A DNA stretch of 64,000 nt from assembly GCF_003202235.1 (NCBI RefSeq), contig NZ_MASU01000008.1, positions 248,001 to 312,000 on the forward strand, given 5' to 3'. Origin of the DNA: Prauserella flavalba. Its GTDB lineage: Bacteria > Actinomycetota > Actinomycetes > Mycobacteriales > Pseudonocardiaceae. The translations under genes were made by a program, and so were the position numbers. Of the stretch, positions 32,179 to 40,255 are shown piece after piece (position 1 is the first letter of the stretch; each line of letters opens with the position of its first letter). The notes beneath the pieces were generated by a model. The model was given only the letters and a program-made list of their open reading frames with translations. It searched no databases and was not told the origin of the DNA.

Positions 32179-33165
32179 TTACTGGTTGTCCGCCGGCGCC
32201 GGGTATTCGCCAGAGGTGGCCACGTCGGGACCGATCTCGAGACTCTCACCCTCGGCGCGGGAAACGCACGGCATCACGAAACGGCGCCGCTGATCGGCGT
32301 CCAGCACGAGATCCCGGTGCTCGGGCTCGCCCGCGTACAGCCGGACGCGGCACGTGCCGCAGGTCCCGCTCTCGCATGAGCTCGGCACCTCGATCGCGGC
32401 GTCCCGCAGCGCGTTCAGCAACGTCGTGTCCGCGGGTACGGCCACCGTCTGCCCGGTGGGCCGCCACGTCGCGCGGAACGGCAGCGCCGTGCCGTCGGTG
32501 CCCGCGACCCCGGCGAAGTCCTCGAAGTGCACCCGGCTCGGCCGCCAGTGCATCGTCAGCGCGCGCACGTCGGCCAGCAGCCCGGCGGGCCCGCAGCAGT
32601 ACACGCGGGTGTCCTCGCGCGGCTCGGCGAGGTAGGGCCACAGGTCGAGGCGGCCCGCCCCGGCGCCGCTGTGGTGCAGCACCACGGTCTCGTCGTCCAC
32701 AGTGAACTCGCCGAGGAACGCGGTGTGCTCCGGCGAGCGCGTCAGGTACACCAGCCGCACGTCGGCCCCGCGGCGGCGCAGGTGCCGGAACATCGCCCTG
32801 ATCGGCGTGATGCCGATACCGCCCGCGATCAGCAGGTACCGCTGCGAGGGCCGCAGCTCGAAGCTGTTCGACGGCGCCGAGACCGCCAGCTCGTCACCGG
32901 CCCGGGTGTCGTCGACGAGGCTCACCGAACCGCCCCGGCCGCCGTCCTCGCGGGCCACGGCGATCACGTAGCGGTCGCGCTCGGCCGGGTCGCCGGTGAG
33001 GGAGTAGCTGCGCGCGGCCCCCGACGGGGTGTGCACGGTCAGGTGCGCGCCGGGGGTGAAGGCGGGCAGCGCGGAGCCGTCGGGGGCCCGCAGCTCGAAC
33101 CGGCACACCGACGGAGTGAGCAGGTCCTTGGCCGTGATCCGCAGGGGGAACGCCGGCGTGCTCAT
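32179..33165 (-). CDS. Iron-sulfur flavoreductase (phthalate dioxygenase reductase-like)
   Basis: A 328-residue class IA reductase: FMN/FAD-binding barrel with RSYSLTGDP (52-60), NAD-binding domain with AGGIGITPIRAM (114-125) and CCGPAGLL (190-197), and a C-terminal plant-type [2Fe-2S] domain with Cys264, Cys269, Cys272 and Cys300. The domain order is that of VanB/phthalate dioxygenase reductase. The usual partner oxygenase is absent; instead it overlaps a MOSC protein gene by 4 nt. Most likely it feeds electrons from NAD(P)H to the molybdenum cofactor of that protein. Cytoplasmic. Confidence 0.9.
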   Translation of the reverse strand: MSTPAFPLRITAKDLLTPSVCRFELRAPDGSALPAFTPGAHLTVHTPSGAARSYSLTGDPAERDRYVIAVAREDGGRGGSVSLVDDTRAGDELAVSAPSNSFELRPSQRYLLIAGGIGITPIRAMFRHLRRRGADVRLVYLTRSPEHTAFLGEFTVDDETVVLHHSGAGAGRLDLWPYLAEPREDTRVYCCGPAGLLADVRALTMHWRPSRVHFEDFAGVAGTDGTALPFRATWRPTGQTVAVPADTTLLNALRDAAIEVPSSCESGTCGTCRVRLYAGEPEHRDLVLDADQRRRFVMPCVSRAEGESLEIGPDVATSGEYPAPADNQ

Positions 33166-33947
33166 GCGGCAGCCCCGTAGGAGATGACGTCCCCGGGCCG
33201 GATCGTGCCACCGCTCAGCACCTCGGCGTAGCAGCCCAGCTCCGCGTGGCCGTACTGCTGCACGAGGTGGCGCGGGACCGCGATGTCGCGGACGGCGTTC
33301 ACCGGATCCACCTCGGTCGCCGCGCAGCGCTTGGTGTTGAGCACGCCCCGCAGCCGCAGCTCGCCGATCCGGAACTCCTTGCCCACGAGGTCGAGCTCGC
33401 TCAACGGTGGCAGCCCGTCGAAGTACACGTTCGCCCGGAACCGCAGCGGGTCGACCGGCACGCCCACGCGGTCCTCCAGATCGCGCACCGAGTCCAGATT
33501 GATGAGCGAGATCGCGTTCATCATCGCGTCGGAGACCACCGACACGTCGGTGAACCGCCTGCCCTCGGCGTGGGCGAGCAGCGGCGGGCGCTCGGCGGGC
33601 CGGTCCAGCACCCTGGCGAAGAACGCGGTGACCTCCTCGGCGCCCCGCTCGCTGGACAGGTCCGCCTCCAGCACCCGGTGCCCGCGCACGTCCACCGTCA
33701 GCACCGAGCTCGCCGGGTCGAACCGGGTCGCGAGTCCGGCGAGGCGCTCGTCGCGGGCCAGCATGAAGAACTGGTCCTTCGGCAGCGGGCTCGTCTGGCC
33801 GGGCACGTACCGGCCCTCCGGCCGGGCGAGCGCGAACACGCGGTCGTGCGGCACCCCGCGACCCGCCTCGAGGGTCACCGAGTCCAGCGGCTGCGCGCTC
33901 AGGCCCTTGATCGGGTAGACGTACAGGTGGCGGATGTGTCCGGTCAT
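33162..33947 (-). CDS. MOSC-domain molybdenum-cofactor protein (YcbX/mARC type)
   Basis: A 261-residue protein with N-terminal MOSC_N beta-barrel (IRHLYVYPIKGLSAQPLDSV) and a C-terminal MOSC domain (about 110-261). The mARC/YcbX motif is conserved: NTKRCAATEVDP, with Cys208 as the probable molybdenum ligand. Such enzymes reduce N-hydroxylated compounds, for example toxic base analogues such as 6-hydroxylaminopurine, and need an electron donor. The gene precedes and overlaps a [2Fe-2S] flavoreductase by 4 nt, making a self-contained reductase system. ATG 33947 begins the recognisable domain. Upstream lies a 21-bp palindrome shared with the divergent FMN reductase. Confidence 0.9.
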   Translation of the reverse strand: MTGHIRHLYVYPIKGLSAQPLDSVTLEAGRGVPHDRVFALARPEGRYVPGQTSPLPKDQFFMLARDERLAGLATRFDPASSVLTVDVRGHRVLEADLSSERGAEEVTAFFARVLDRPAERPPLLAHAEGRRFTDVSVVSDAMMNAISLINLDSVRDLEDRVGVPVDPLRFRANVYFDGLPPLSELDLVGKEFRIGELRLRGVLNTKRCAATEVDPVNAVRDIAVPRHLVQQYGHAELGCYAEVLSGGTIRPGDVISYGAAA

Positions 33948-33985
33948 CGCAGTCGTCTCGCTCCCTTCGCCAGGTGCACCGTATC

Positions 33986-34006
33986 CCGCTAGATCCGGTC
34001 TAGCGG
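33986..34006. promoter_or_regulatory. 21-bp operator-like palindrome in divergent promoter region
   Basis: CCGCTAGA (33986-33993) and TCTAGCGG (33999-34006) are exact inverted repeats around TCCGG. It lies 39 bp before the MOSC gene and 50 bp before the divergent FMN-reductase gene. The form (8-bp arms, odd spacing, TAGA...TCTA core) suits a TetR- or MarR-type dimer. No regulator gene is adjacent. Confidence 0.6.
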
Positions 34007-34055
34007 CCGCCCCTCCCGATCTCGCGCCTGGAGGTCGGGAGCGAGAGGAGGCCGG

Positions 34056-34640
34056 ATGACCGCGAGCGAGGACACGACCGCACTGCGTGTCGCGGTGATC
34101 GTCGGCAGCACCAGGAAGGGGCGGGTCGGCGACGTCGTCGCGCACTGGTTCGCCGGTCTGGCGCGCCACCGGGAGGACCTCGACGTGGACGTCGTCGACC
34201 TCGCCGACTTCGACCTGCCAGGGCAGCTGCCCGCCGAGGCGACCGACGACATGGCCAGGCTCGCGGCGCGGATCGAGGAGTCGGACGCCTTCGTGGTGGT
34301 GACCCCCGAGTACAACCGCAGCTTCCCGGCCTCCCTCAAGCAGGCCATCGACGTCGCCTACGACGAATGGCACGGCAAACCGGCCGGGTTCGTCTCCTAC
34401 GGCTGCCGCTCCGCCGGGCTCTACGCCGTGGAACAGCTGCGGTGCGTGTTCGTCGAGCTGCACGTCGTCACCATGCGCGACACCGTGAGCTTCGACCTCT
34501 TCGCCGACGACGTCGACGAGAGCGGAAGGCCCGCCGACGACGGGGAGACCGCGTCCCGGGTCGCCGCGATGCTCGACCAGCTCGTCTGGTGGGGCCGGGC
34601 GCTGCGCGCCGCGCGCGCCGAGCGGCCCTACGTCACCTGA
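34056..34640 (+). CDS. NADPH-dependent FMN reductase-family protein
   Basis: A 194-residue flavodoxin-fold reductase (SsuE/ArsH/chromate-reductase group). The FMN phosphate loop is [10 protein letters not shown] (about 17-26) and the family motif [17 protein letters not shown] occurs near 88-104. It uses NADPH to reduce FMN, quinones or other acceptors. AGGAGG stands just before ATG 34056. It is followed by the DrrAB-like exporter genes 19 nt downstream on the same strand, and is divergent from the MOSC/reductase operon with a shared palindrome, so all five genes may answer one signal. Confidence 0.9.
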   Translation: MTASEDTTALRVAVIVGSTRKGRVGDVVAHWFAGLARHREDLDVDVVDLADFDLPGQLPAEATDDMARLAARIEESDAFVVVTPEYNRSFPASLKQAIDVAYDEWHGKPAGFVSYGCRSAGLYAVEQLRCVFVELHVVTMRDTVSFDLFADDVDESGRPADDGETASRVAAMLDQLVWWGRALRAARAERPYVT

Positions 34641-34659
34641 CTTGGAGAAAGGAAAGTTG

Positions 34660-35658
34660 ATGAGCAAGCACAGGGGAGAACTGGCGATCCAGGCGTCAGG
34701 ACTGATCAAGACCTTCGGTAAGACGAGGGCGGTGCGTGGCATCGACCTGGAGGTGCCAGCGGGGACCGTGTACGGGGTGCTCGGGCCGAACGGAGCCGGC
34801 AAGACGACAGCTGTCCGCATGCTGGCGACGCTGCTGCGGCCCGACGGGGGCGAGGCCACCGTGTTCGGCCACGACATCGTGCGCGAGGCGGACGCGGTCC
34901 GCGGCAAGGTGAGTCTCACCGGGCAGTACGCCTCGATCGACGAGGACCTGACCGGCACCGAGAACCTGGTGCTGCTGGGCAGGCTGCTCGGGCACCGCAA
35001 GCCGGGCGCGCGCAGGCGGGCGGCCGAGCTGCTGGAGGCGTTCGGGCTCACCGAGGCCGCGGACCGGCAGGTAAAGAACTACTCGGGCGGGATGCGCAGG
35101 CGCATCGACATCGCCGCGAGCATCATCAAGACGCCGGACCTGCTGTTTCTCGACGAGCCCACCACGGGCCTCGACCCGCGCAGCCGCAACCAGGTGTGGG
35201 ACATCGTGCGGATCATCGTCGCTCAGGGCACGACGGTGCTGCTCACCACGCAGTACCTGGACGAGGCCGACCAGCTGGCATCCCGCATCGCGGTCATCGA
35301 CCAGGGCCGGGTGATCGCCGACGGCACGCCCGGTGAGCTGAAGTCGTCGGTCGGCGCCGGTTCGGTGCACGTCCGGCTGCGCGACGCCGCGCAGCGGCCC
35401 GAGGCCGAGCGGGTGCTCGCGCGCACGCTCGGCACGGACGTCACGCTCGAACCGGAGCCGGTGGCGCTCACGGCGCGCATCTCCGGCGAGGAGTCCGGCA
35501 GCGGAGCGGCCGAGCAGGCGTCCCGGGCCCTGCACGAGCTCGCCGCCGCCGGTATCACCGTCGACGACTTCTCGCTGGGGCAGCCCAGCCTCGACGAGGT
35601 GTTCCTCGCCCTCACCGACCACACAGCCAACCCGACCGAGAAGGAGGTGGCGGCATGA
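34660..35658 (+). CDS. ABC exporter ATP-binding protein (DrrA-like)
   Basis: A 332-residue ATPase of the daunorubicin-resistance (DrrA) group. Walker [10 protein letters not shown] (about 43-51), Q loop [15 protein letters not shown], signature [15 protein letters not shown], Walker [21 protein letters not shown], and the DrrA-type C terminus with [19 protein letters not shown] 34660 is 8 nt after GAGAAAGG; an in-frame ATG six codons upstream is less well placed. The stop overlaps the permease gene by 4 nt. Pumps of this class expel lipophilic drugs or lipids; the substrate here is unknown. Confidence 0.93.
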   Translation: MSKHRGELAIQASGLIKTFGKTRAVRGIDLEVPAGTVYGVLGPNGAGKTTAVRMLATLLRPDGGEATVFGHDIVREADAVRGKVSLTGQYASIDEDLTGTENLVLLGRLLGHRKPGARRRAAELLEAFGLTEAADRQVKNYSGGMRRRIDIAASIIKTPDLLFLDEPTTGLDPRSRNQVWDIVRIIVAQGTTVLLTTQYLDEADQLASRIAVIDQGRVIADGTPGELKSSVGAGSVHVRLRDAAQRPEAERVLARTLGTDVTLEPEPVALTARISGEESGSGAAEQASRALHELAAAGITVDDFSLGQPSLDEVFLALTDHTANPTEKEVAA

Positions 35659-36512
35659 CGACCGCGACCCCGGAGAAGGAGACCGCTCCGTCGGCCGCCT
35701 ACGTCCCCACCGCAGAAGGTCTCGGTGCCGTGCTCGCCTCGGGCGAGCAGCCACCGAGACCGAGCGCGTGGTCGGCGTCGGTGACGTTCGGCTGGCGGGC
35801 GATGCTGAAGATCAAGCACGTGCCCGACCAGCTGTTCGACGTCACCGCGTTCCCGATCATGATGACGCTGATGTTCACCTATCTCTTCGGCGGCGCGCTC
35901 GCCGGGTCGACGGGTGAGTACCTGCAGTTCCTGCTGCCGGGCATCCTGGTGATGAGCATCGTGATGATCACGATGTACACCGGGATCGGGGTGAACACCG
36001 ACATCGAGAAGGGTGTGTTCGACCGGTTCCGCACGCTGCCGATCTGGCGACCGTCCGCTTTGGTCGGTGCGCTGCTCGGTGACGTCTGCCGGTACCTGAT
36101 CGGCTCGACGGTGATCCTCACGCTGGGGCTCATCCTCGGTTTCCGTCCCGAGGGCGGGCTGACCGGTGTGCTGCTCGGTGTGGCGCTGCTCGTGGCGTTC
36201 TCGTTCGCGTTCTCGTGGATCTGGACGATGTTCGGCCTGTTCCTCAAGAGCGAGAAGTCGGTGATGGGCGTGAGCATGCTCGTGCTCTTCCCGATGACGT
36301 TCCTGTCCAATGTGTTCGTCAACCCGGAGACGATGCCGGGCTGGCTGCAGGCGTTCGTGGACGTCAACCCGATCGCGCACCTCGTGGCGGCGGTGCGCTC
36401 GTTGATGGCGGGCACGCCCGACGGTGGTGAGATCCTGTGGACGCTCATCTCCGGCGGCGTGATCCTCGCGATCTTCGGCACGCTGACGATGCGGCTCTAC
36501 AACAGGAAATGA
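35655..36512 (+). CDS. ABC exporter permease (DrrB-like, ABC-2 family)
   Basis: A 285-residue ABC-2 membrane subunit. After a 45-residue polar N terminus come about six hydrophobic segments; [33 protein letters not shown] and the family stretch [19 protein letters not shown] are typical of DrrB, as is [20 protein letters not shown] before the last helices. It forms the exporter with the overlapping ATPase gene. A strong two-armed hairpin follows, facing the AbgT gene. Confidence 0.93.
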   Translation: MTTATPEKETAPSAAYVPTAEGLGAVLASGEQPPRPSAWSASVTFGWRAMLKIKHVPDQLFDVTAFPIMMTLMFTYLFGGALAGSTGEYLQFLLPGILVMSIVMITMYTGIGVNTDIEKGVFDRFRTLPIWRPSALVGALLGDVCRYLIGSTVILTLGLILGFRPEGGLTGVLLGVALLVAFSFAFSWIWTMFGLFLKSEKSVMGVSMLVLFPMTFLSNVFVNPETMPGWLQAFVDVNPIAHLVAAVRSLMAGTPDGGEILWTLISGGVILAIFGTLTMRLYNRK

Positions 36513-36519
36513 CGTCGAG

Positions 36520-36572
36520 GCGGGAGGGCGTTCGAGATCCGGTCGCGCCGACCGAGCTGAACACCCTCCCGC
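36520..36572. terminator. Bidirectional hairpin between convergent exporter and AbgT genes
   Basis: GCGGGAGGG-C-GTTC (36520-36533) pairs with GAAC-A-CCCTCCCGC (36559-36572): 9 bp, one mismatch, 4 bp. The 25-nt loop holds a second small hairpin, GGTCG-N3-CGACC (36541-36553). It starts 7 bp after the permease stop and ends 20 bp before the AbgT stop. Confidence 0.78.
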
Positions 36573-36592
36573 TCTCTCCCCGGGGTTGCCGG

Positions 36593-38143
36593 CTAGCTCA
36601 GCTGCACACCCGGCCCGAGTGGGAGGCCGAGGCCGTACCAGAGCGCGAAGAAGCCCGACCACACGACGAGGATGGCGAACGAGATCGGGACGGTGAACGA
36701 CATCAGCGTGCCGATTCCCGCGCTCCGGCGGTATTGCTGGACGAAGCCGAGAGCGAGCACGAAGTACGGGCTCATCGGGGTGACCGCGTTGGTGACCGAG
36801 TCGCCGATCATGAACGCGGCCATCGCGGCCTCCGGCGGCAGCTGGACGTACATCATCATCGGCACCATGACCGGGGCGAGGATCGCCCACTGCGCCGAGC
36901 CGCTGGTGATGATCAGGTTCAGCAGGCTGATCGACACGATGATGACCAGCATCACCACCAGATGCGGGGCGTCGACGGCGTTGAGCAGGTCGGCGCCGTG
37001 CACTGTCAGTACCGACGCAATTCCGGTCCATTCGAAGTAGGCGAGGAATTGCGCCACGGCGAAGAACAACACGATGACCGGCGCGACCCGGCCGACCCCG
37101 TCGGCCATGATCTTCGGCAGGGATGAGAGTGCCGGCACCGTGCCCACGGTCTTGCCGTAAGCGAACCCGATCAGCGCGAAGAGCAGCGCGATGAACACAC
37201 TGATGTTCTCGATGACCACCGACCGCACCACGGTGCCGTCCTCGCCGAGCAGCGACGAACCGGGGATCAGCAGGAGGGCGACAACGGCGAGCACGAAGGC
37301 GACCGCGATGATGCCGACCCGCAGCAGCGCCCGCCTTTCCGGTGTGGTCAGTCGGACTTCGGGCTCCTGCCCCGCCGGTGGGTTGTCGTGGGTCTCCAGG
37401 TCGGGTCGTTTCGCCAGCACGAGCTCCACGACGAGCGTGATCACCACGGCCAGCAGCAGCGACGACGCCGCGAAGAAGAAGTAGGCCGCCACCGGCGTCA
37501 CCACGTAGTCCGGGTCTACGGTCTGCGCGGCCTGGGTGGTGAGCGCGGCCCGGATGGCGTCGCCGGGGGTGGGCAGCGGGCTGGCGTTGAACCCGGCGGA
37601 CACCGACACGTAGGCGACCATGATACCGAGGACCGGACTGCGCCCGGCCGCGCGAAAGGCGAGCGCGCCGAGCGGGATCATGACCAGGTACGCCGAATCG
37701 CTCATGATGTGCGCGACCATGCCGCCGAACGCGATGGCGAAGGTGACCCAGCGGCCGGACAGCCGGATCACCGTCAGCCGCAGGATCGCCTCGAGCAGCC
37801 CGCTCTTCTCGGCCACGCTGACGCCGAGCAGCATCACCACGATGACCGCGAGCGGTTTGAACTCCGCGAAGTTCTCCAGCGCCGACTCCGCGGCGAAGCC
37901 GATGCCGTCCAGTGACAGCAGGCTTTTCACCGCGACGACCTCACCCGTTTTCGGTAGGGTGACGGAGATGTCCAGAATGGACAGAACGAAACTGACGACT
38001 CCGAGGATCCCGGCGAGGATCCAGAAGAGCCAGAACGGGTGGGGAAGTCTGTTCCCGGCTCGCTCGATTGCGCCGATGACGCGAAACAAGCCGGTCAAGC
38101 GGTCGTTGCCGGCCTCGGCGACATTGCCTTTGCGGTCGGTCAT
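36593..38143 (-). CDS. AbgT-family transporter
   Basis: A 516-residue inner-membrane protein of the AbgT family, whose members import p-aminobenzoyl-glutamate or export sulfonamides. GNRLPHPFWLFWILAG at the N terminus, then HIMSDSAYLVMIPLGALAF, SAGFNASPLPTPGDAI and the C-terminal ITSGSAQWAILAPVMVPM and DSVTNAVTPMSPYF are family hallmarks; about a dozen hydrophobic stretches are visible. ATG 38143 (GGAAGG 8 nt upstream) is preferred to a GTG at 38179 that overlaps the oxidase gene. Last gene of a GntR/oxidase/AbgT operon, so its substrate may be an amino acid or N-acyl amino acid used by the oxidase. Confidence 0.93.
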   Translation of the reverse strand: MTDRKGNVAEAGNDRLTGLFRVIGAIERAGNRLPHPFWLFWILAGILGVVSFVLSILDISVTLPKTGEVVAVKSLLSLDGIGFAAESALENFAEFKPLAVIVVMLLGVSVAEKSGLLEAILRLTVIRLSGRWVTFAIAFGGMVAHIMSDSAYLVMIPLGALAFRAAGRSPVLGIMVAYVSVSAGFNASPLPTPGDAIRAALTTQAAQTVDPDYVVTPVAAYFFFAASSLLLAVVITLVVELVLAKRPDLETHDNPPAGQEPEVRLTTPERRALLRVGIIAVAFVLAVVALLLIPGSSLLGEDGTVVRSVVIENISVFIALLFALIGFAYGKTVGTVPALSSLPKIMADGVGRVAPVIVLFFAVAQFLAYFEWTGIASVLTVHGADLLNAVDAPHLVVMLVIIVSISLLNLIITSGSAQWAILAPVMVPMMMYVQLPPEAAMAAFMIGDSVTNAVTPMSPYFVLALGFVQQYRRSAGIGTLMSFTVPISFAILVVWSGFFALWYGLGLPLGPGVQLS

Positions 38144-38168
38144 TGGCTGTAGCCTTCCGTGTGGCCGG

Positions 38169-39335
38169 CTATTGCTCACCCAGCATGACGGGGCGGGGAA
38201 CGGCCGGGAGGTCGGACCGCCGCATTCCGGCGAACCGGCTGGGGCGGAAGGGTTTCAGGAGTTCTTGGCTTTCGCCGGTGACGATCTCGGTGGCGACCAG
38301 ACGGCCGAGTAGCGGCGCCAGCGTGATTCCGCCGTGGGAGGCGAGGCAGTAGGTCCGCGCGTGCTCGGCCGGGTAGCCCGCGATGGTGTTGCCGTCGGCG
38401 GGCAGTGCGCGCAGGCCCACGCGGAGGTCGATGTCCGGGGTCTGTGCGGGATCGGGCAGCAGGGCGGTGAGCCGCCGGGTGATCGCGGTGGCGATCTCAC
38501 TGCCGGGTGCGGGTGGGCGGGATGGGTCGACGTCCGGGTTCAGGTCGAGTGCCTGCACCACGACGGGCAGGCCGGCGCCGGGCCGCAGGTTCAGTCTTGG
38601 GGTGTGCACCACACAGCCGATGTCGAGCGCAGGGAAGCGGACGTAGCCGAGCAGGCCGATGATCGGTGATCCGCGCCCGGTGTCGGTGATCATCGGGACG
38701 TCGATGCCGGAGCGGGCCGCGAGGTCGTCGGTCCACCGCCCCGCGGCCAACACCACCCGGTCGGCGGTGTGCACTGTGGCATCGGCCAAGGTGACCGAGG
38801 CCCGATCCGGGCCGTCGCTGATGGACAGCACCTCCCCGATCGAGAGCACCGCGCCGTGCCGGACCGCGTCAGCCAGCAGATTCTGCACCAAGCGGTCCGG
38901 GCGGACATAGCCCTCGGCAGGGAAATGCGCGATCGCCGTGGTGTCATCGGGAATCCGGATCCCGCGAACGATGGGCGCCGCCTCCGCACGGGTCACCCAG
39001 CGGGCCGGATACCCCAGTGCCCGCAGGCGTTCCACATTCTGCACCAGCCACGGCTCGCTGTCCGTATCGGCGAACTGCAGGCCGCCACTGCGGAAGTACG
39101 CGGGTTCGCCCGGCAGTTCCCTGGCGAGCTTCTCGTGTTCCGCCATGCCCTCGAGGTTCAGCCGGTAGTAGTCCGGGTCCGGTTTACGGTTCGAGTTGGT
39201 CCACGCGAAGGTGGTCGAACTCGTGCCCGCGCCCGGCCCCTTGCGGTCCAGCAGGAGAACGTCCTCGCCGGCCCTCGACAGCGATCGGGCGACACTGGCA
39301 CCGAGCACCCCGGCCCCGACCACGATGACCTTCAT
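38169..39335 (-). CDS. FAD-dependent amino-acid oxidase/dehydrogenase (DAO family)
   Basis: A 388-residue flavoprotein. FAD-binding GAGVLGASVARSLSRAGEDV lies at 7-26, followed by LLLDRKGPGAGTSSTT; a central substrate domain and the C-terminal FAD contact GNTIAGYP and SHGGITLAPLLGRLVATEI complete the D-amino-acid-oxidase fold (DadA/glycine-oxidase-like). It oxidises an amine or amino acid to the imine; the exact substrate is undetermined. Placed between the GntR gene (29 nt) and the AbgT gene (25 nt to its ATG) on the same strand, so it is likely co-regulated with uptake of its substrate. Confidence 0.9.
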   Translation of the reverse strand: MKVIVVGAGVLGASVARSLSRAGEDVLLLDRKGPGAGTSSTTFAWTNSNRKPDPDYYRLNLEGMAEHEKLARELPGEPAYFRSGGLQFADTDSEPWLVQNVERLRALGYPARWVTRAEAAPIVRGIRIPDDTTAIAHFPAEGYVRPDRLVQNLLADAVRHGAVLSIGEVLSISDGPDRASVTLADATVHTADRVVLAAGRWTDDLAARSGIDVPMITDTGRGSPIIGLLGYVRFPALDIGCVVHTPRLNLRPGAGLPVVVQALDLNPDVDPSRPPAPGSEIATAITRRLTALLPDPAQTPDIDLRVGLRALPADGNTIAGYPAEHARTYCLASHGGITLAPLLGRLVATEIVTGESQELLKPFRPSRFAGMRRSDLPAVPRPVMLGEQ

Positions 39336-39364
39336 CGGAGGTTCGCTCCTTTCTCAAGTGGTAG

Positions 39365-40066
39365 CTACGCGGGGAATTCGACGAAGAACTCCGCGGCACC
39401 CGGGCGGATCAGGGCCGTGACGATCTCGATCGCGGTCCCATCGGGTGCGCGCAGCTCGCGGCGCCGCCTCAACGTCGGCGTCCCGGCCTCGCTGCGGAGC
39501 AGTTCGGCGTCGTGCTCATCGAGGACCACCGGGTCCAGATAGACCCGGATGCGGTCGATCGAAACCCCGCGGTCGCGCAAGTACGACAGGGAGACGAGTT
39601 CCGCGAGGTCCTCGTTCAGCAGCTCGGGTGCCGCCGAGAACAACACGACGTGCCGCTCGATCGTGCGCGGCTGGTCGTGCAGGTCCAGCTTGCGCCGCAC
39701 CAGTTCCACCACCGCGGTGTCGTCCTCGGCTCCGGGCAGCTCCAGCACGGCGTCGGCCGCCCGGACGATCCGGGCGGACAGCACTTCGTGCCGCCCTGGT
39801 ACGCCCTTGACATGTGTGTCCGGCGACGCGTAGCTGAGCAGGTTGATCTGCTGGCGCACGTCCGCGACGAACGTGCCCTGGCGCCTCCGCCGCACGGCCA
39901 GCCCCGCATCAGCGAGATCGTTGAGGACCCGCTGGGCGGTCGCGCGGCTGACCTCGTACTGCTCGCACAGTTCCAGCTCGGTCGGCAGCTTCGCGCCCGG
40001 GGCCAGCGTGCCCGCGTGGATCCGGTCCTCGAGCTCCCGCCTGATCTTCTCGTGCAGCGTCGGCAT
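39365..40066 (-). CDS. GntR/HutC-family transcriptional regulator (UTRA domain)
   Basis: A 233-residue regulator: winged helix at residues 1-68 (IHAGTLAPGAKLPTELELCE, then SRATAQRVLNDLADAGL), then a UTRA ligand domain from about 85 to 230 with VLELPGAEDDTAVVELVRRK and RRELRAPDGTAIEIVTALI. It likely senses the substrate of the downstream oxidase/AbgT operon. The ATG at 40066 starts MPTLHEK; it coincides with the expected transcription start of a clear promoter (40073-40101), so the mRNA may be leaderless. Longer in-frame starts lack any ribosome site. Confidence 0.92.
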   Translation of the reverse strand: MPTLHEKIRRELEDRIHAGTLAPGAKLPTELELCEQYEVSRATAQRVLNDLADAGLAVRRRRQGTFVADVRQQINLLSYASPDTHVKGVPGRHEVLSARIVRAADAVLELPGAEDDTAVVELVRRKLDLHDQPRTIERHVVLFSAAPELLNEDLAELVSLSYLRDRGVSIDRIRVYLDPVVLDEHDAELLRSEAGTPTLRRRRELRAPDGTAIEIVTALIRPGAAEFFVEFPA

Positions 40067-40072
40067 GCTTAG

Positions 40073-40101
40073 ACCGTACAAAAACTCAATTGTTAGGTCA
40101 A
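40073..40101 (-). promoter_or_regulatory. Promoter of the GntR/oxidase/AbgT operon, probably leaderless
   Basis: On the minus strand TTGACC (40101-40096), a 17-bp spacer and TACGGT (40078-40073) form a good promoter whose start point would fall at about 40066, the A of the ATG. The spacer is AT-rich and contains the palindrome CAATTG (40087-40092), a possible GntR contact. Confidence 0.6.
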
Positions 40102-40255
40102 TATGCGAGCAGTGGAGGTCGCGAGAGGGTAGCCGGATGGTCATGGACCGGTGCACGAGACGATCAGCGCGGAGGCGGACGACGCCGCCGTAGCCTGCCC
40201 TGCCCACGGCAGCCACGCCGCGAGGACCTACTCGTCGAGGCCTGACGCGGCCTGG

